From NCBI GenBank assembly GCA_018969425.1, contig JAGWYJ010000025.1:1-45964 (forward strand): a stretch of 45,964 nucleotides of DNA, in the 5' to 3' direction. Position 1 is the stretch's first letter. Every line of letters starts with the position of its first letter. A program made the position numbers and the translations under genes. The stretch is from Alphaproteobacteria bacterium. Lineage in GTDB: Bacteria > Pseudomonadota > Alphaproteobacteria > Caulobacterales > Hyphomonadaceae. Positions 15,964 to 24,733 of this stretch are shown here, in pieces. The notes below the pieces were generated by a model. That model did not search any database. It saw only the letters and a list, made by a program, of their open reading frames with translations, and was not told where the DNA came from.

Positions 15964-16803
15964 TTAGCGCCCATCGACCTCGGACGCCAGCTGAAGGCCG
16001 GTTCGCGCGAGCGCGGCGGAAAAATCAGCCGGCGGGTCGGCGTAAAGACCGAAGCGGCCTCCGGCGGGATGCGGCCCCGACAGGCGGTAGGCGTGCAGCA
16101 TCAGACGCTCGAAGGCCTCGTTCCCGAGCCCGCTCGCACCGCCGTAATAGGGATCGCCCGCAATGGGATAGCCGATCAGGGAGAGATGAACGCGGATCTG
16201 GTGCATGCGACCGGTTTGGGGGCGGACAGACAAAAGATGGAAACGTCCGCTCGAGGCGAGGCGCCGCCATGAGGTCCTGGCGGATTTGACGTCCGTATCC
16301 CCCGGGCGGGCGGCGCGCATAAGCTCCAGCTCAGGCCGCAGACGATAGCGCGCGAGGGGAATGTCGATCTCGCCCTCGTCCTTCGCAAGATCCGGTCCGC
16401 TCGACAGGCACAGATAGGTCTTTGAGACGCTGCGACCGGCGAAGGCCTCGCTGAGGGCGGCCGCGGCCGGCTGGGTCCGTGCGGCGATGATAACCCCGGA
16501 GGTCTGCGCATCCAGACGGTGCACGAGCCGGGGCCGGCGGCCGTTGGAGCGCTCAAAGGCGCGCAACAGCATGTCCAGCGTCCGATCGTCGGGATTGCGG
16601 GTCTGAACCGGCAGGCCGCCGGGCTTGTTGAAGGCGAGCAGGGTCTCGTCTTCAAAAATGAGCAGAGATCTGACAAAGGCCCGATCCTCTGCGGACAGCG
16701 GCGCCGACCTCGCCTCCATGGAGCGCGGATTGAGCGCTCGTTGCGTGTCGGCTCCCCTCTCACGAGCGCGCCGTCGGCCTTTCGGGGTCTCAGAGCGGCT
16801 CAT
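15964..16803 (-). CDS. RluA-family pseudouridine synthase without S4 domain
   Basis: This 279-residue enzyme lacks an S4 domain. The catalytic region starts at about residue 45 (LLIFEDETLLAFNKPGGLPV), with HRLDAQTSGVIIAAR (catalytic Asp98) and TGRMHQIRVHLSLIGYPIAGD. The target (rRNA or tRNA, as for RluA or TruC) is unknown. The ATG at 16803 lies inside a decayed copy of the 3' end of rarA, and the first dozen residues (MSRSETPKGRRR) are read from that copy in a different frame. The basic N-terminal 40 residues may therefore be lineage-specific. An internal start (Met29) is possible. It heads the five-gene operon. Confidence 0.85.
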   Translation of the reverse strand: MSRSETPKGRRRARERGADTQRALNPRSMEARSAPLSAEDRAFVRSLLIFEDETLLAFNKPGGLPVQTRNPDDRTLDMLLRAFERSNGRRPRLVHRLDAQTSGVIIAARTQPAAAALSEAFAGRSVSKTYLCLSSGPDLAKDEGEIDIPLARYRLRPELELMRAARPGDTDVKSARTSWRRLASSGRFHLLSVRPQTGRMHQIRVHLSLIGYPIAGDPYYGGASGLGNEAFERLMLHAYRLSGPHPAGGRFGLYADPPADFSAALARTGLQLASEVDGR

Positions 16804-17065
16804 GCCTCAAGCCTTTCCCGGATCGGCGTCCCGCCGCGCCATGCGGTCCCGAAGGTGCGCCCTTGAACATACGCCCTGCAGGTCACGGGTATACTCATAA
16901 CCGTCTCCGACAAAGTCCCGCCCTTCATGTTCAAGAGCGCGTTGAGGATCTGTGAAGACGGCGGGAGCCAGCTGGCCGGATCGCGTCACGCTGCGCGGAA
17001 CGCCGACGATCGCACGCCCCGTCCTCCATCGAACGACCGCGGACAGCTGCACGCATACGCAAACG
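16770..17065 (-). pseudogene. Decayed partial duplicate of the rarA 3' end
   Basis: This segment aligns with the last 100 or so codons of intact rarA next door. Shared blocks include GYEY followed after a similar gap by MARR, and DNA runs such as TTTCCCGGATCGGCG, which flanks the matching CCTCAAGC in both copies. The copy keeps rarA's frame from about 17060 to MARRD, then lacks about 34 bases present in rarA, which shifts frame to an early stop at 16807-16809. Beyond that the similarity continues, in rarA's frame, into the first codons of the neighbouring pseudouridine synthase gene. Divergence is high, so the duplication is old. It encodes no plausible protein. Confidence 0.75.
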
Positions 17066-17091
17066 TCGATCGGACGCCTCTGTCAGCGGGG

Positions 17092-18432
17092 TCAGCCCCG
17101 GCGAGGCTTTTGCTTTCCCGGCGGGGACGCCTCTTCCGCCTTTCGGGCTCTCAAAGCCGCCCAGGCCTCAAGCTTTTCCCGGATCGGCGCTTCGCGTCCG
17201 GCCCCGCGGGGCCGGTAAAATTCCCGTCGCGCCATGCCGTCCGGAAAGTACGCCTGCCCTGAAAACCCGCCCTCGGCGTCATGGTCATATTCATAGCCGG
17301 CTCCGTAGCCGAGGCCCTTCATCATGGCGGTGGGCGCATTGAGGATGTGGGACGGCGGCGGCAGAGAGCCGGTCTCTCGCGCCGCCTGGCGGGCTGCGCC
17401 ATAGGCGAGATACGCCGCGTTGGACTTTGGAGCGGTCGCGAGGTGGATGACGGCATGCGCCAGAGCGAGCTCGCCTTCGGGAGACCCGAGCCGCTCATAG
17501 GCGGCGGCCGCCTCGTTGCAGATCATCAGCGAGGTCGGATCGGCAAGCCCCACATCCTCGCTGGCCATCCTCACCAGCCTGCGGGCGATGAACAGGGGAT
17601 CCTCTCCACCCTCGAGCATGCGCGCAAACCAGTAAAGAGCGGCGTCGGGATCCGAGCCGCGCACCGACTTGTGGAGCGCGGAGATGAGGTTGTAGTGCTC
17701 CTCCCGGTCCTTGTCATAGGCCGGCTGACGCCGGCGCAGGGCGGCAAGAAGGGCTGGCGCATCCAGAGGCTGGTCGAGCCGCCAGGACAGGACATCCTCA
17801 ACAAGGTTCAGAAAATAGCGCCCGTCGCCGTCGGCGAGCGCGCACAGGGCCGTCCTCGCCTCCGCATCCAGGGGCGCCTTTCGGGCGAGGCGCGCCTCGG
17901 CCCGGAGAAGGAGCGTCTCCATGGCGGCCTCATCAAGGCGCCGGAGCACCATGACCCTTGCGCGGGACAGCAGGGCGCCATTGAGTTCAAAGCTGGGATT
18001 TTCCGTCGTGGCGCCGATCAGAGTGACGACGCCGCGTTCGACGAAAGGCAGAAAGCCGTCCTGCTGAGCCCGGTTGAAGCGGTGGATCTCATCGACGAAC
18101 AGCACTGTGCCCTGACCGGTCGAACGACGCGCCTCGGCGCGTTCAAAGACGGCCCGCAAATCCTTGACGCCGGAGAAGATCGCCGAGAGCTGCTCAAAAG
18201 CGAGACCCGCGCGGCCGGCGAGGAGACGCGCGATGGTCGTCTTTCCGACCCCGGGGGGGCCCCAGAGGATGAGGCTCGACAGGCGTCCCTGAGCGAGCAT
18301 GCGACCGATGGGACCGTCAGGACCCAGAAGATGATCCTGACCGACGACATCCTCAATGCGCTCCGGCCTCAGCTGATCGGCCAGAGGCCGCCCCGGCTCA
18401 GCCTCGGCGTGAAGAGGAAAGAGATCGCTCAC
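17092..18432 (-). CDS. rarA: Replication-associated recombination protein A (MgsA/RarA AAA ATPase)
   Basis: This 446-residue AAA+ ATPase, related to clamp-loader subunits and RuvB, acts at stalled replication forks. Walker A is GPPGVGKT (58-65) and Walker [11 protein letters not shown] (111-120), followed by a sensor region ([14 protein letters not shown]) and the C-terminal tetramerisation domain ([20 protein letters not shown]). The start codon is GTG. Length and domains are complete. Downstream lies a decayed duplicate of its own 3' end. It is separated by 43 bases from the degP-like gene on the same strand. Confidence 0.95.
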   Translation of the reverse strand: MSDLFPLHAEAEPGRPLADQLRPERIEDVVGQDHLLGPDGPIGRMLAQGRLSSLILWGPPGVGKTTIARLLAGRAGLAFEQLSAIFSGVKDLRAVFERAEARRSTGQGTVLFVDEIHRFNRAQQDGFLPFVERGVVTLIGATTENPSFELNGALLSRARVMVLRRLDEAAMETLLLRAEARLARKAPLDAEARTALCALADGDGRYFLNLVEDVLSWRLDQPLDAPALLAALRRRQPAYDKDREEHYNLISALHKSVRGSDPDAALYWFARMLEGGEDPLFIARRLVRMASEDVGLADPTSLMICNEAAAAYERLGSPEGELALAHAVIHLATAPKSNAAYLAYGAARQAARETGSLPPPSHILNAPTAMMKGLGYGAGYEYDHDAEGGFSGQAYFPDGMARREFYRPRGAGREAPIREKLEAWAALRARKAEEASPPGKQKPRRG

Positions 18433-18475
18433 CGAGCCTGCCCAGCCTCCAACCGGGGATCGTCCTGTCGCGTCG

Positions 18476-19978
18476 TCAGATGCGGACCGATGTCTCGATA
18501 CGCTCTCCGTTGCGCTCGATCGCCAGGCGCCAGACAGACGATGCGCCGCCCGACTGAGCCTTCTGTATCGACAGCTCGAGATCCCGCGCCGTGCGAATCA
18601 CCGCGCCGTTCACCTCGCGAAGGATATCGCCGGGCCGCAGGCCGAGGCGAGAGGCGATCGATCCCCTCGGAACACGATAGACAAGCATTCCGCTCTCGAA
18701 ACGGAAAGGATCGAGGCCAAGCTCCTCGGCCAGCGCAGGCGACAGCTCGGCGACCTGCGCGCCGGAGAAGGGATTTCGGCCCTCAATGCTCTTGAGCTCC
18801 GCCTCTGTGGTGCCGGGGGGAGGCGCAAGCTTCATCTGGAGGGTCGAACGACGCCCGTCGCGCATCACGACCAGCGAGACGGTCTCGCCTGCCGCCTTGG
18901 TCGCCGCCACGAACTTCAGGCCCTTCTCATCGAAGACCTCGCGTCCGTCGATGGAGAGAACGAGGTCGCCCTTCTTCAGGCCGGCCCTCGCGGCCGGTCC
19001 GCCCGGATAAATCTCCGAGATCAGGACACCCTGCGGACGATCCAGACCGAGGGCCGCCGCAGCGCTCGAATTGACGCTCTGACCTTTGGCGCCGATCCAC
19101 GGACGCACAAGGGTTCCTCCGTTGACGGCGGCGTCGACGACACGCTTGACCATCTCGGCGGGGATCGCAAAGCCGATCCCGTTCGAACCGCCGCCTTTTG
19201 AAAAGATCATCGTGTTTACGCCGACCAGACGGCCGCGCATGTCGACGAGGGCCCCGCCTGAGTTGCCGGGGTTGATCGAGGCGTCCGTCTGAATGAAGGA
19301 GGCGTAGTCGGAGACGCCGACGTCGGTTCTCGCCAGGGCCGAGACGATGCCGCTGGTGACGGTCTGTCCGACGCCGAACGGGTTACCGATCGCCAGCACC
19401 AGATCGCCGACCTGCATGGTTCGGGTGTCGGCGAAGCCCAGCGTGGGGAAGGACACGCCCGGCGCGTCGATTCGAAGGACGGCGAGATCGGATCGGGCGT
19501 CAGACATGACGAGGGAGGCGGGATACTCCCGCCTGTCGGAGAGCACCACCCGGAACTGGTCGCCAGCCTCAACGACGTGGTTATTGGTGACGATCACCCC
19601 CTCTTCGCCGACAATCACGCCTGACCCCAGGGAGTTCTCGACACGCTCGCGGGTTGAGGACGTGTCGCCGCGACAGAAGAACTGCGCGTAAAACGGATCG
19701 TTCGCATAGGGACAGTTCGAGCGCTGGACGACGACGCTCGAATACACATTCACCACGGCCGGAGCGGTCTGACGCACGACCGGCGCGAAGGACTGGGTCA
19801 GATCGGCCTGACTTCGAGGCGCCTCACGGGCGACGATCTCGGCGACAGGCGGGGCGGTCGGGGAGGCCGGCGGGCCGGATGGAGGCGCGGCCAGCTGACC
19901 GAGGGCCGGGACGGAAAGCATCACAAGGCCCGTCGTCACCGAGGCGGCCAGAGCCAGGAGCACATTCTGTCGGTTCAT
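18476..19978 (-). CDS. Periplasmic DegP/DegQ-type serine protease (HtrA family)
   Basis: The protein is 500 residues from the chosen start, with a signal peptide at about 1-28 (VLLALAASVTTGLVMLSVPA), a trypsin-like domain with the triad His134 (TNNHVVEAG), Asp164 (SDLAVLRI) and Ser240 (NPGNSGGAL), and two PDZ domains at about 290-380 and 410-498. It degrades or refolds misfolded envelope proteins. The LA-loop region holds two cysteines (89, 102) that could form a disulfide. The start at 19978 has AGGAAAGG eight bases upstream; an ATG at 19999 would add seven residues. It lies between the rplQ terminator and rarA, so it has its own transcription start. Confidence 0.93.
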   Translation of the reverse strand: MNRQNVLLALAASVTTGLVMLSVPALGQLAAPPSGPPASPTAPPVAEIVAREAPRSQADLTQSFAPVVRQTAPAVVNVYSSVVVQRSNCPYANDPFYAQFFCRGDTSSTRERVENSLGSGVIVGEEGVIVTNNHVVEAGDQFRVVLSDRREYPASLVMSDARSDLAVLRIDAPGVSFPTLGFADTRTMQVGDLVLAIGNPFGVGQTVTSGIVSALARTDVGVSDYASFIQTDASINPGNSGGALVDMRGRLVGVNTMIFSKGGGSNGIGFAIPAEMVKRVVDAAVNGGTLVRPWIGAKGQSVNSSAAAALGLDRPQGVLISEIYPGGPAARAGLKKGDLVLSIDGREVFDEKGLKFVAATKAAGETVSLVVMRDGRRSTLQMKLAPPPGTTEAELKSIEGRNPFSGAQVAELSPALAEELGLDPFRFESGMLVYRVPRGSIASRLGLRPGDILREVNGAVIRTARDLELSIQKAQSGGASSVWRLAIERNGERIETSVRI

Positions 19979-20121
19979 GCCTTGGGCCTTTCCTGACATT
20001 CCGCATGGGAGCGACCGTCCTCGATCGGCTCGCACGCAGGATTCCCCGGGAGCTAAGAAGGAATCCGGGCGCAAACAAGGCGCCGATGAGGCCGTCCGCG
20101 ACCCGCGCCGGCTCAAGACCG

Positions 20122-20149
20122 AAAAAAAAGACCGCCCCGAGGGGCGGCC
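20122..20149 (-). terminator. Intrinsic terminator after rplQ
   Basis: On the minus strand CCGCCC-CTCG-GGGCGG is followed by a C and then eight T residues (20129-20122). It lies 28 bases beyond the rplQ stop and is a strong rho-independent terminator closing the long ribosomal-protein/rpoA transcription unit and separating it from the degP-like gene. Confidence 0.85.
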
Positions 20150-20176
20150 CTGTTCTTTTGCCGGTCGACAAGCCGA

Positions 20177-20599
20177 TCAGGCGGACTCGGCCTCGGCCTG
20201 AGCCGCCAGACGCTCGCGGTCCGAAGCGCCCTTGGCCTCGGGGTCGCGATCCACCAGCTCGATCACTGCGAGGGGGGCGTTGTCCCCATGACGGAAGCCC
20301 GCCTTGAGAACCCGCGTATATCCGCCCTGACGATCCTTGTAGCGATCGCCAAGAACAGAAAACAGCTTCTGAACCAGATCGTCTTCCTTGAGCGCCGCGG
20401 CGGCCTGCCGGCGAGCTGCGAGATCGCCCTTCTTGCCGAGGGTGATCAGCTTATCGACCACAGAGCGAAGCTCCTTGGCCTTGGGCAGGGTCGTCGTGAT
20501 CTGCTCATGACGGATCAGCGCGCCGGCCATATTGGCGAACATCGCCTTGCGGTGCTCGTGGGTTCGATTGAGTTTGCGAAGCGCAAAGCCGTGGCGCAT
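20177..20599 (-). CDS. rplQ: 50S ribosomal protein L17
   Basis: This 140-residue large-subunit protein near the tunnel exit begins [20 protein letters not shown], the L17 signature, and contains [16 protein letters not shown]. The C-terminal 20 residues (rich in Ala, Glu and Asp) extend beyond the bacterial core and are common in alphaproteobacteria. It is the last gene of the alpha operon, 36 bases after rpoA and followed by a strong terminator. Confidence 0.98.
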   Translation of the reverse strand: MRHGFALRKLNRTHEHRKAMFANMAGALIRHEQITTTLPKAKELRSVVDKLITLGKKGDLAARRQAAAALKEDDLVQKLFSVLGDRYKDRQGGYTRVLKAGFRHGDNAPLAVIELVDRDPEAKGASDRERLAAQAEAESA

Positions 20600-20635
20600 G
20601 ACGATTGCCGGCCCCTCACCGGGGCCGCTCCTTGA

Positions 20636-21673
20636 TTAAGCGTGGTCTTCGTACTTCTTGGCGAGATCTTCGATATTCTCCGGCGGCCACTGAGCAACCT
20701 CCATGCCGAGATGGAGACCCATGCCGGCGAGAACTTCCTTGATCTCGTTCAGCGACTTGCGGCCGAAGTTCGGCGTACGGAGCATTTCCGCCTCCGACTT
20801 CTGGATCAGGTCGCCGATGTAGACGATGTTGTCGTTGCGCAGGCAGTTCGCCGAGCGGACCGACAGTTCGAGTTCATCCACTTTCTTGAGCAGCACCGGA
20901 TTGAAGCCGAGATCGGGCTCGTCCGCCGCCGCCGACGCCGCCACCGGCTCGTCGAAGGTGATGAGAAGCTGGAGCTGATCCTGAAGGATCCGGGCCGCAT
21001 AGGCGACCGCGTTTTCCGGCGAGACCGACCCGTCGGTCTGCACGTCGAGGGTCAGCTTATCAAAATCGAGCACCTGGCCGGCGCGGGTGTCCTCAACGAA
21101 CACACCGACGCGCTCGACGGGCGAGAAGATCGAGTCCACGGGGATGAACCCCAGCGGCGCGTCTTCCGGACGGTTGCGGTCGGCGGGAACATATCCCTTG
21201 CCCGTCGCCACCGTGAACTCCATGCGAACCTCCGCCCCTTCATCCAGAGTGCAGATGACATGGTCAGGGTTGAGGATCTCGATGTCGCCCGACGCCTCGA
21301 TCTGCCCGGCGCGCACGACCCCGGCTCCGCTCGCACGGAGCGTCACGCGCTTGGGCGTCTCGGAGACCATGCGGATCGCAACCCGCTTCAGGTTGAGGAC
21401 GATGTCGGTGACATCTTCCCGGACGCCCGGGATGGAGGAGAATTCATGCACGACGCCGTCGATCTGCACGCCGGTGATCGCTGCGCCCTGAAGAGAGGAG
21501 AGCAGAACCCTGCGCAGGGCGTTGCCCAGCGTCGTTCCGAACCCGCGCTCGAGCGGCTCGACGATGAGCTTCGCCCGACGCTGAGGGTCGTGATCGTGCT
21601 CCACCACCGGACGATTGGGGCGGATCAGATCTTTCCAGTTCTTGTCATTAACCGAAGCGGCGGATGTCGCCAT
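20636..21673 (-). CDS. rpoA: RNA polymerase alpha subunit
   Basis: This 345-residue subunit initiates polymerase assembly through its N-terminal domain ([20 protein letters not shown], then [20 protein letters not shown]) and binds UP elements and activators through its C-terminal domain ([19 protein letters not shown], then [20 protein letters not shown]). The start at 21673 was chosen over 21724 because alphaproteobacterial RpoA begins near the [10 protein letters not shown] segment and the earlier start would abut the rpsK stop. It is in the usual place after rpsK; rpsD, which sits between them in E. coli, is absent, as in other alphaproteobacteria. Confidence 0.98.
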   Translation of the reverse strand: MATSAASVNDKNWKDLIRPNRPVVEHDHDPQRRAKLIVEPLERGFGTTLGNALRRVLLSSLQGAAITGVQIDGVVHEFSSIPGVREDVTDIVLNLKRVAIRMVSETPKRVTLRASGAGVVRAGQIEASGDIEILNPDHVICTLDEGAEVRMEFTVATGKGYVPADRNRPEDAPLGFIPVDSIFSPVERVGVFVEDTRAGQVLDFDKLTLDVQTDGSVSPENAVAYAARILQDQLQLLITFDEPVAASAAADEPDLGFNPVLLKKVDELELSVRSANCLRNDNIVYIGDLIQKSEAEMLRTPNFGRKSLNEIKEVLAGMGLHLGMEVAQWPPENIEDLAKKYEDHA

Positions 21674-21724
21674 GGCTTGTGGCCTTTCAGACTTGTTGTC
21701 GAACCCGAACGCGGCTTGGAACAA

Positions 21725-22114
21725 TCACACGCGGCGGCGCTTGGGCGGACGGCAGCCATTGTGGGGAACAGACGTGGTGTCGTGAATCGTCGTCACCGAG
21801 AATCCCACCGCCTGAAGCGCCCGCAGAGCCGACTCGCGGCCGGAACCGGGACCATAGACGAGAACCTCGAGCGTCTTCATGCCGTGCTCCTGAGCCTTGC
21901 GGCCGGCGTCCTCGGCGGCCACCTGAGCGGCGTACGGGGTCGACTTTCTGGAGCCCTTAAATCCCATCGATCCAGCCGACGACCAGGAAATCGCATTTCC
22001 CTGCGCGTCGGTGATGGTGATGATGGTGTTGTTGAAGCTGGCGTTCACATGCGCCACGCCGGACACAATGTTCTTGCGTTCGCGCTTCTTAACCCGGGTC
22101 GCTTCGCGAGCCAT
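21725..22114 (-). CDS. rpsK: 30S ribosomal protein S11
   Basis: This 129-residue platform protein of the small subunit contains the conserved [20 protein letters not shown] near the N-terminus, [14 protein letters not shown] in the middle, and ends [19 protein letters not shown]. Length is standard. It is 18 bases after rpsM and 51 bases before the rpoA start, all in one transcription unit. Confidence 0.98.
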   Translation of the reverse strand: MAREATRVKKRERKNIVSGVAHVNASFNNTIITITDAQGNAISWSSAGSMGFKGSRKSTPYAAQVAAEDAGRKAQEHGMKTLEVLVYGPGSGRESALRALQAVGFSVTTIHDTTSVPHNGCRPPKRRRV

Positions 22115-22132
22115 CTATCGGTGTCCTCCGCC

Positions 22133-22501
22133 TTATTTCTTCTTGCCGGCGATCGCCTTCGCCGGGCCCTTGCGCGTACGCGCGTTGGTATGCGTCCTCT
22201 GTCCGCGAACCGGCAGGCCGCGACGGTGGCGCAGGCCCCGGTAGCAGCCCAGATCCATCAGACGCTTGATGTTCATGGCGGTTTCACGCCGAAGATCGCC
22301 TTCGACCACGTAATCGGCGTCGATCGTCTCACGGATCCGAAGCACTTCGGAATCCGAAAGCTGATTGACGCGACGCGAGTCCTCAATACCGACCTTCTCA
22401 CAGATCTCCTTGGCTTTCGCCGGGCCGATTCCGTGAATGTAGGTCAGCGCGATCTGCACGCGCTTGGCCGTGGGAATGTTGACGCCTGCAATACGGGCCA
22501 A
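22133..22501 (-). CDS. rpsM: 30S ribosomal protein S13, TTG start
   Basis: This 122-residue protein of the small-subunit head contacts tRNA and the L5 bridge. It begins with the canonical [20 protein letters not shown] and ends with the basic [20 protein letters not shown] tail. The codon at that methionine is TTG, not ATG, and no in-frame ATG fits the family start. A near-perfect AGGAGGGG lies three bases upstream (AGGAGG at five bases), which would compensate for the weak start. It is the first gene after a separate promoter in the adk-rpsM gap. Confidence 0.97.
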   Translation of the reverse strand: MARIAGVNIPTAKRVQIALTYIHGIGPAKAKEICEKVGIEDSRRVNQLSDSEVLRIRETIDADYVVEGDLRRETAMNIKRLMDLGCYRGLRHRRGLPVRGQRTHTNARTRKGPAKAIAGKKK

Positions 22502-22545
22502 TTGCCCCTCCTGAAGTCCGCCGATGGCTTAAGACCGGCTGTTTC

Positions 22546-22565
22546 GTCCGCCCCGAAGGCCGGAC
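22546..22565 (-). promoter_or_regulatory. UUCG-capped hairpin in the rpsM leader
   Basis: On the minus strand GTCCGGCC-TTCG-GGGCGGAC folds into an 8-pair stem with one internal G/G mismatch and a stable C(UUCG)G tetraloop. It lies about 45 bases before the rpsM start and downstream of the rpsM promoter. In E. coli the alpha operon leader is a control site bound by S4; a similar role here is only a suggestion. Confidence 0.4.
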
Positions 22566-22647
22566 CCGTAAATCTCATGTCGACGACGCCCGCGCCCGCG
22601 ACGCAAAAGCGCCGCGGCGAAGCCCTGGCCCGTCGCGGAAGCGGCTA

Positions 22648-22675
22648 CTTATAGAATGCGAGCCCTCTCCGTCAA
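22648..22675 (-). promoter_or_regulatory. Sigma70-like promoter for rpsM-rpsK-rpoA-rplQ
   Basis: On the minus strand TTGACG (22675-22670) and TATAAG (22653-22648) are 16 bases apart, a near-consensus promoter in the adk-rpsM gap. Transcription would begin near 22640, giving a leader of about 140 bases. It would let the alpha operon be expressed apart from the upstream spc genes. Confidence 0.7.
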
Positions 22676-22695
22676 CCGCTTATTTATCCCTGCCC

Positions 22696-23283
22696 TCATC
22701 CCGCCGTCGCCCGTGATCCCGCGGCGTCCAGGATCCGCGCGATCGCTGCGGAAACGGTCTGAACGTCCTGCATTCCGTCGATTTCGTTCAGCTTCCCCTG
22801 CTCGGCGTAGACCGGCAGGAGAGGCGCTGTCTGACTATTGTACGCCGTCAGGCGCTTTCGAAACGCCTCAGGATTGTCGTCGGGACGACCCTCTTCGGCG
22901 AATCGACGAGCGATACGTCCGATCAGAGCCTCCTCGTCGACCTTCAGGCGAATGACCGAATCAACCTTCATTCCCCGCCCCGCCAGCATCTCATCGAGCG
23001 CCTGGGCCTGAGCGAGGGTTCTTGGAAAGCCGTCAAAGATAAAACCAGGCGCTCCGGGGTTGAGCTGGAGCTGCTCCTCGATCAGCGCGATCACGACCTC
23101 GTCCGAGACAAGGCCGCCCGAATCCATGATGCCGGCCACCCGGCGGCCCAGCTCTGTGCCTGACGAACGCGCCGCCCGAAGCATGTCTCCTGTCGACAGC
23201 TGGATAAAGCCCCTCTCAGAGACCAGCTTCTTGGCCTGGGTCCCCTTGCCGGCGGCCGGAGGGCCGAACAGGATCAGGTTCAT
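22696..23283 (-). CDS. adk: Adenylate kinase
   Basis: This 195-residue enzyme equilibrates AMP, ATP and ADP. The P-loop is GPPAAGKGTQ (7-16), with QLSTGDMLRAA for AMP binding and DGFPRTLAQAQAL. The lid is short (RIARRFAEEGRPDDNPEAFR) and has no zinc-binding cysteines, as in alphaproteobacterial short-form enzymes. The start overlaps the secY stop by four bases. It is the last gene before the rpsM promoter. Confidence 0.97.
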   Translation of the reverse strand: MNLILFGPPAAGKGTQAKKLVSERGFIQLSTGDMLRAARSSGTELGRRVAGIMDSGGLVSDEVVIALIEEQLQLNPGAPGFIFDGFPRTLAQAQALDEMLAGRGMKVDSVIRLKVDEEALIGRIARRFAEEGRPDDNPEAFRKRLTAYNSQTAPLLPVYAEQGKLNEIDGMQDVQTVSAAIARILDAAGSRATAG

Positions 23284-24647
23284 TTCCGACGTCCCCCGAG
23301 GCGCGACCGCTTGATCATGCCTTCATACTGGTGACCGATCAGGTGCGACTGGATCTGGGCGACGGTATCCATGGTCACGGAAACCACGATCAGGATCGAG
23401 GTCCCGCCAATATAGAACATGCCGTTGAACTGCCCGCGCAGGATTTCCGGCAGAACGCAGACCGCCGTGATGTAGGCGGCGCCGATCACGGTCAGTCGCG
23501 TCAGAACGTAATCAAGATGCTCAGCCGTTCTCTTGCCGGGCCTGTAGCCGGGGATGAACCCGCCATACTTGCGGAGATTCTCCGCCGTCTCTTCAGGATT
23601 GAACACGATCGAGGTGTAGAAGAAGCAGAAGAAGATGATCAGGATCGCATAGAGGATGATGAACAGCGGCTGTCCGTGGCCCAGATAGGCCTGAATAAAC
23701 TGGAGCGTTGACGCCCACCAGCCGTCGGCCTCGCCGCCGGTGGCGGTCGACAGCCCGGCGAACATGTTCGGCAGCAGCAGCAGGGACGAGGCGAAAATCG
23801 GAGGAATCACGCCGGGAGTGTTGATCTTCAGCGGCAGGAAGGAGCTCTCCCCGCCGATCATCCGGTTGCCCTGCTGGCGCTTGGGATACTGGATCAGAAG
23901 ACGGCGCTGCGAGCGCTCGACAAACACGATGAACACGATCAGCGCCACAGTCAGCGCGATCACCGCCAGCAGCGCCATGATCGGAAGGCTGCCCTGACGG
24001 GTCTGAGCCAGCGACTGGAAGGCGTAGCGCGGCAATTCCGCAACGATGCCCGCAAAAATGATCAGCGAGATCCCGTTGCCGACCCCACGGGCCGTGATCT
24101 GTTCGCCGAGCCACATCAGGAAGATCGTTCCGCCCACCAGAGTGATGATGGTCGAGGCGAGAAAATAAGGACCCGGATCGACAGCCAGAGAGGCACCGGT
24201 CGCCGGATCAACGGCGTTGAGCGCCATCGCCGTGGCCGAAGACTGAGCTATGGCGAGAATGACGGTCAGATAGCGGGTGTACTGGTTCAGCTGCTTGCGA
24301 CCGGCTTCGCCTTCCTTCTTCAGACGCTCCAGCGCTGGAACGGCTGTGGTCAGGATCTGAACGATGATCGAAGCGGAAATATAGGGCATCACGTTGAGGG
24401 CGAAGATCGCCATGCGCTCAACTGCGCCGCCGGAGAACATGTTCCACATCCCGAGAATGCCCTGGGAGGCGGCGCCGAACGAGGCGGCGAACTGCACGGG
24501 ATCCACGCCCGGCACGGGAATATGCGTTCCCAGACGATAGACGATCAGAGCGCCCAGCGTGAACCAGATCCGCGCCTGGAGCTCCTTGGCCTTGCCGAAG
24601 GTCGAGAAGTTGATGTTTCGAGCAAGCTGTTCGGCCGCAGACACCAT
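23280..24647 (-). CDS. secY: Preprotein translocase subunit SecY
   Basis: This 455-residue channel subunit of the SecYEG translocon has ten membrane segments. The N-terminal part contains GTHIPVPGVDP, and the plug/helix 2 region is QGILGMWNMFSGGAVERMAI. The cytosolic loop YPKRQQGNRMIGGESSFLPL and the C-terminal SQLIGHQYEG-like end are typical. AGGAG lies nine bases before the ATG. It follows rplO after an 86-base structured gap, and overlaps adk. No rpmJ gene follows it. Confidence 0.98.
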   Translation of the reverse strand: MVSAAEQLARNINFSTFGKAKELQARIWFTLGALIVYRLGTHIPVPGVDPVQFAASFGAASQGILGMWNMFSGGAVERMAIFALNVMPYISASIIVQILTTAVPALERLKKEGEAGRKQLNQYTRYLTVILAIAQSSATAMALNAVDPATGASLAVDPGPYFLASTIITLVGGTIFLMWLGEQITARGVGNGISLIIFAGIVAELPRYAFQSLAQTRQGSLPIMALLAVIALTVALIVFIVFVERSQRRLLIQYPKRQQGNRMIGGESSFLPLKINTPGVIPPIFASSLLLLPNMFAGLSTATGGEADGWWASTLQFIQAYLGHGQPLFIILYAILIIFFCFFYTSIVFNPEETAENLRKYGGFIPGYRPGKRTAEHLDYVLTRLTVIGAAYITAVCVLPEILRGQFNGMFYIGGTSILIVVSVTMDTVAQIQSHLIGHQYEGMIKRSRLGGRRK

Positions 24648-24697
24648 TGACCCGATCTCCTATTCGTCCACCCGGCCATATGCTGGAGACGCCAGAG

Positions 24698-24711
24698 GCC
24701 GGCGCGCCGGC
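24698..24711. repeat. 14-bp palindrome in the rplO-secY gap
   Basis: GCCGGCGCGCCGGC is perfectly self-complementary and lies between the rplO stop and the secY ribosome binding site. It could form a stem in the mRNA that sets secY expression apart from rplO, or an RNA processing site. In DNA this GC-rich such palindromes also arise by chance. Confidence 0.35.
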
Positions 24712-24733
24712 TCCCGGGGTCTCCCCTCCGGGT

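Noticed and set aside
17281-18795. A 504-codon plus-strand open frame opposite rarA
   Set aside because: It is antisense to a complete AAA+ ATPase gene and has no recognisable motif.
20642-22654. A 670-codon plus-strand open frame across rpoA, rpsK and rpsM
   Set aside because: It spans three certain genes and their gaps on the other strand, with the repetitive Arg/Asp/His composition of an antisense frame.
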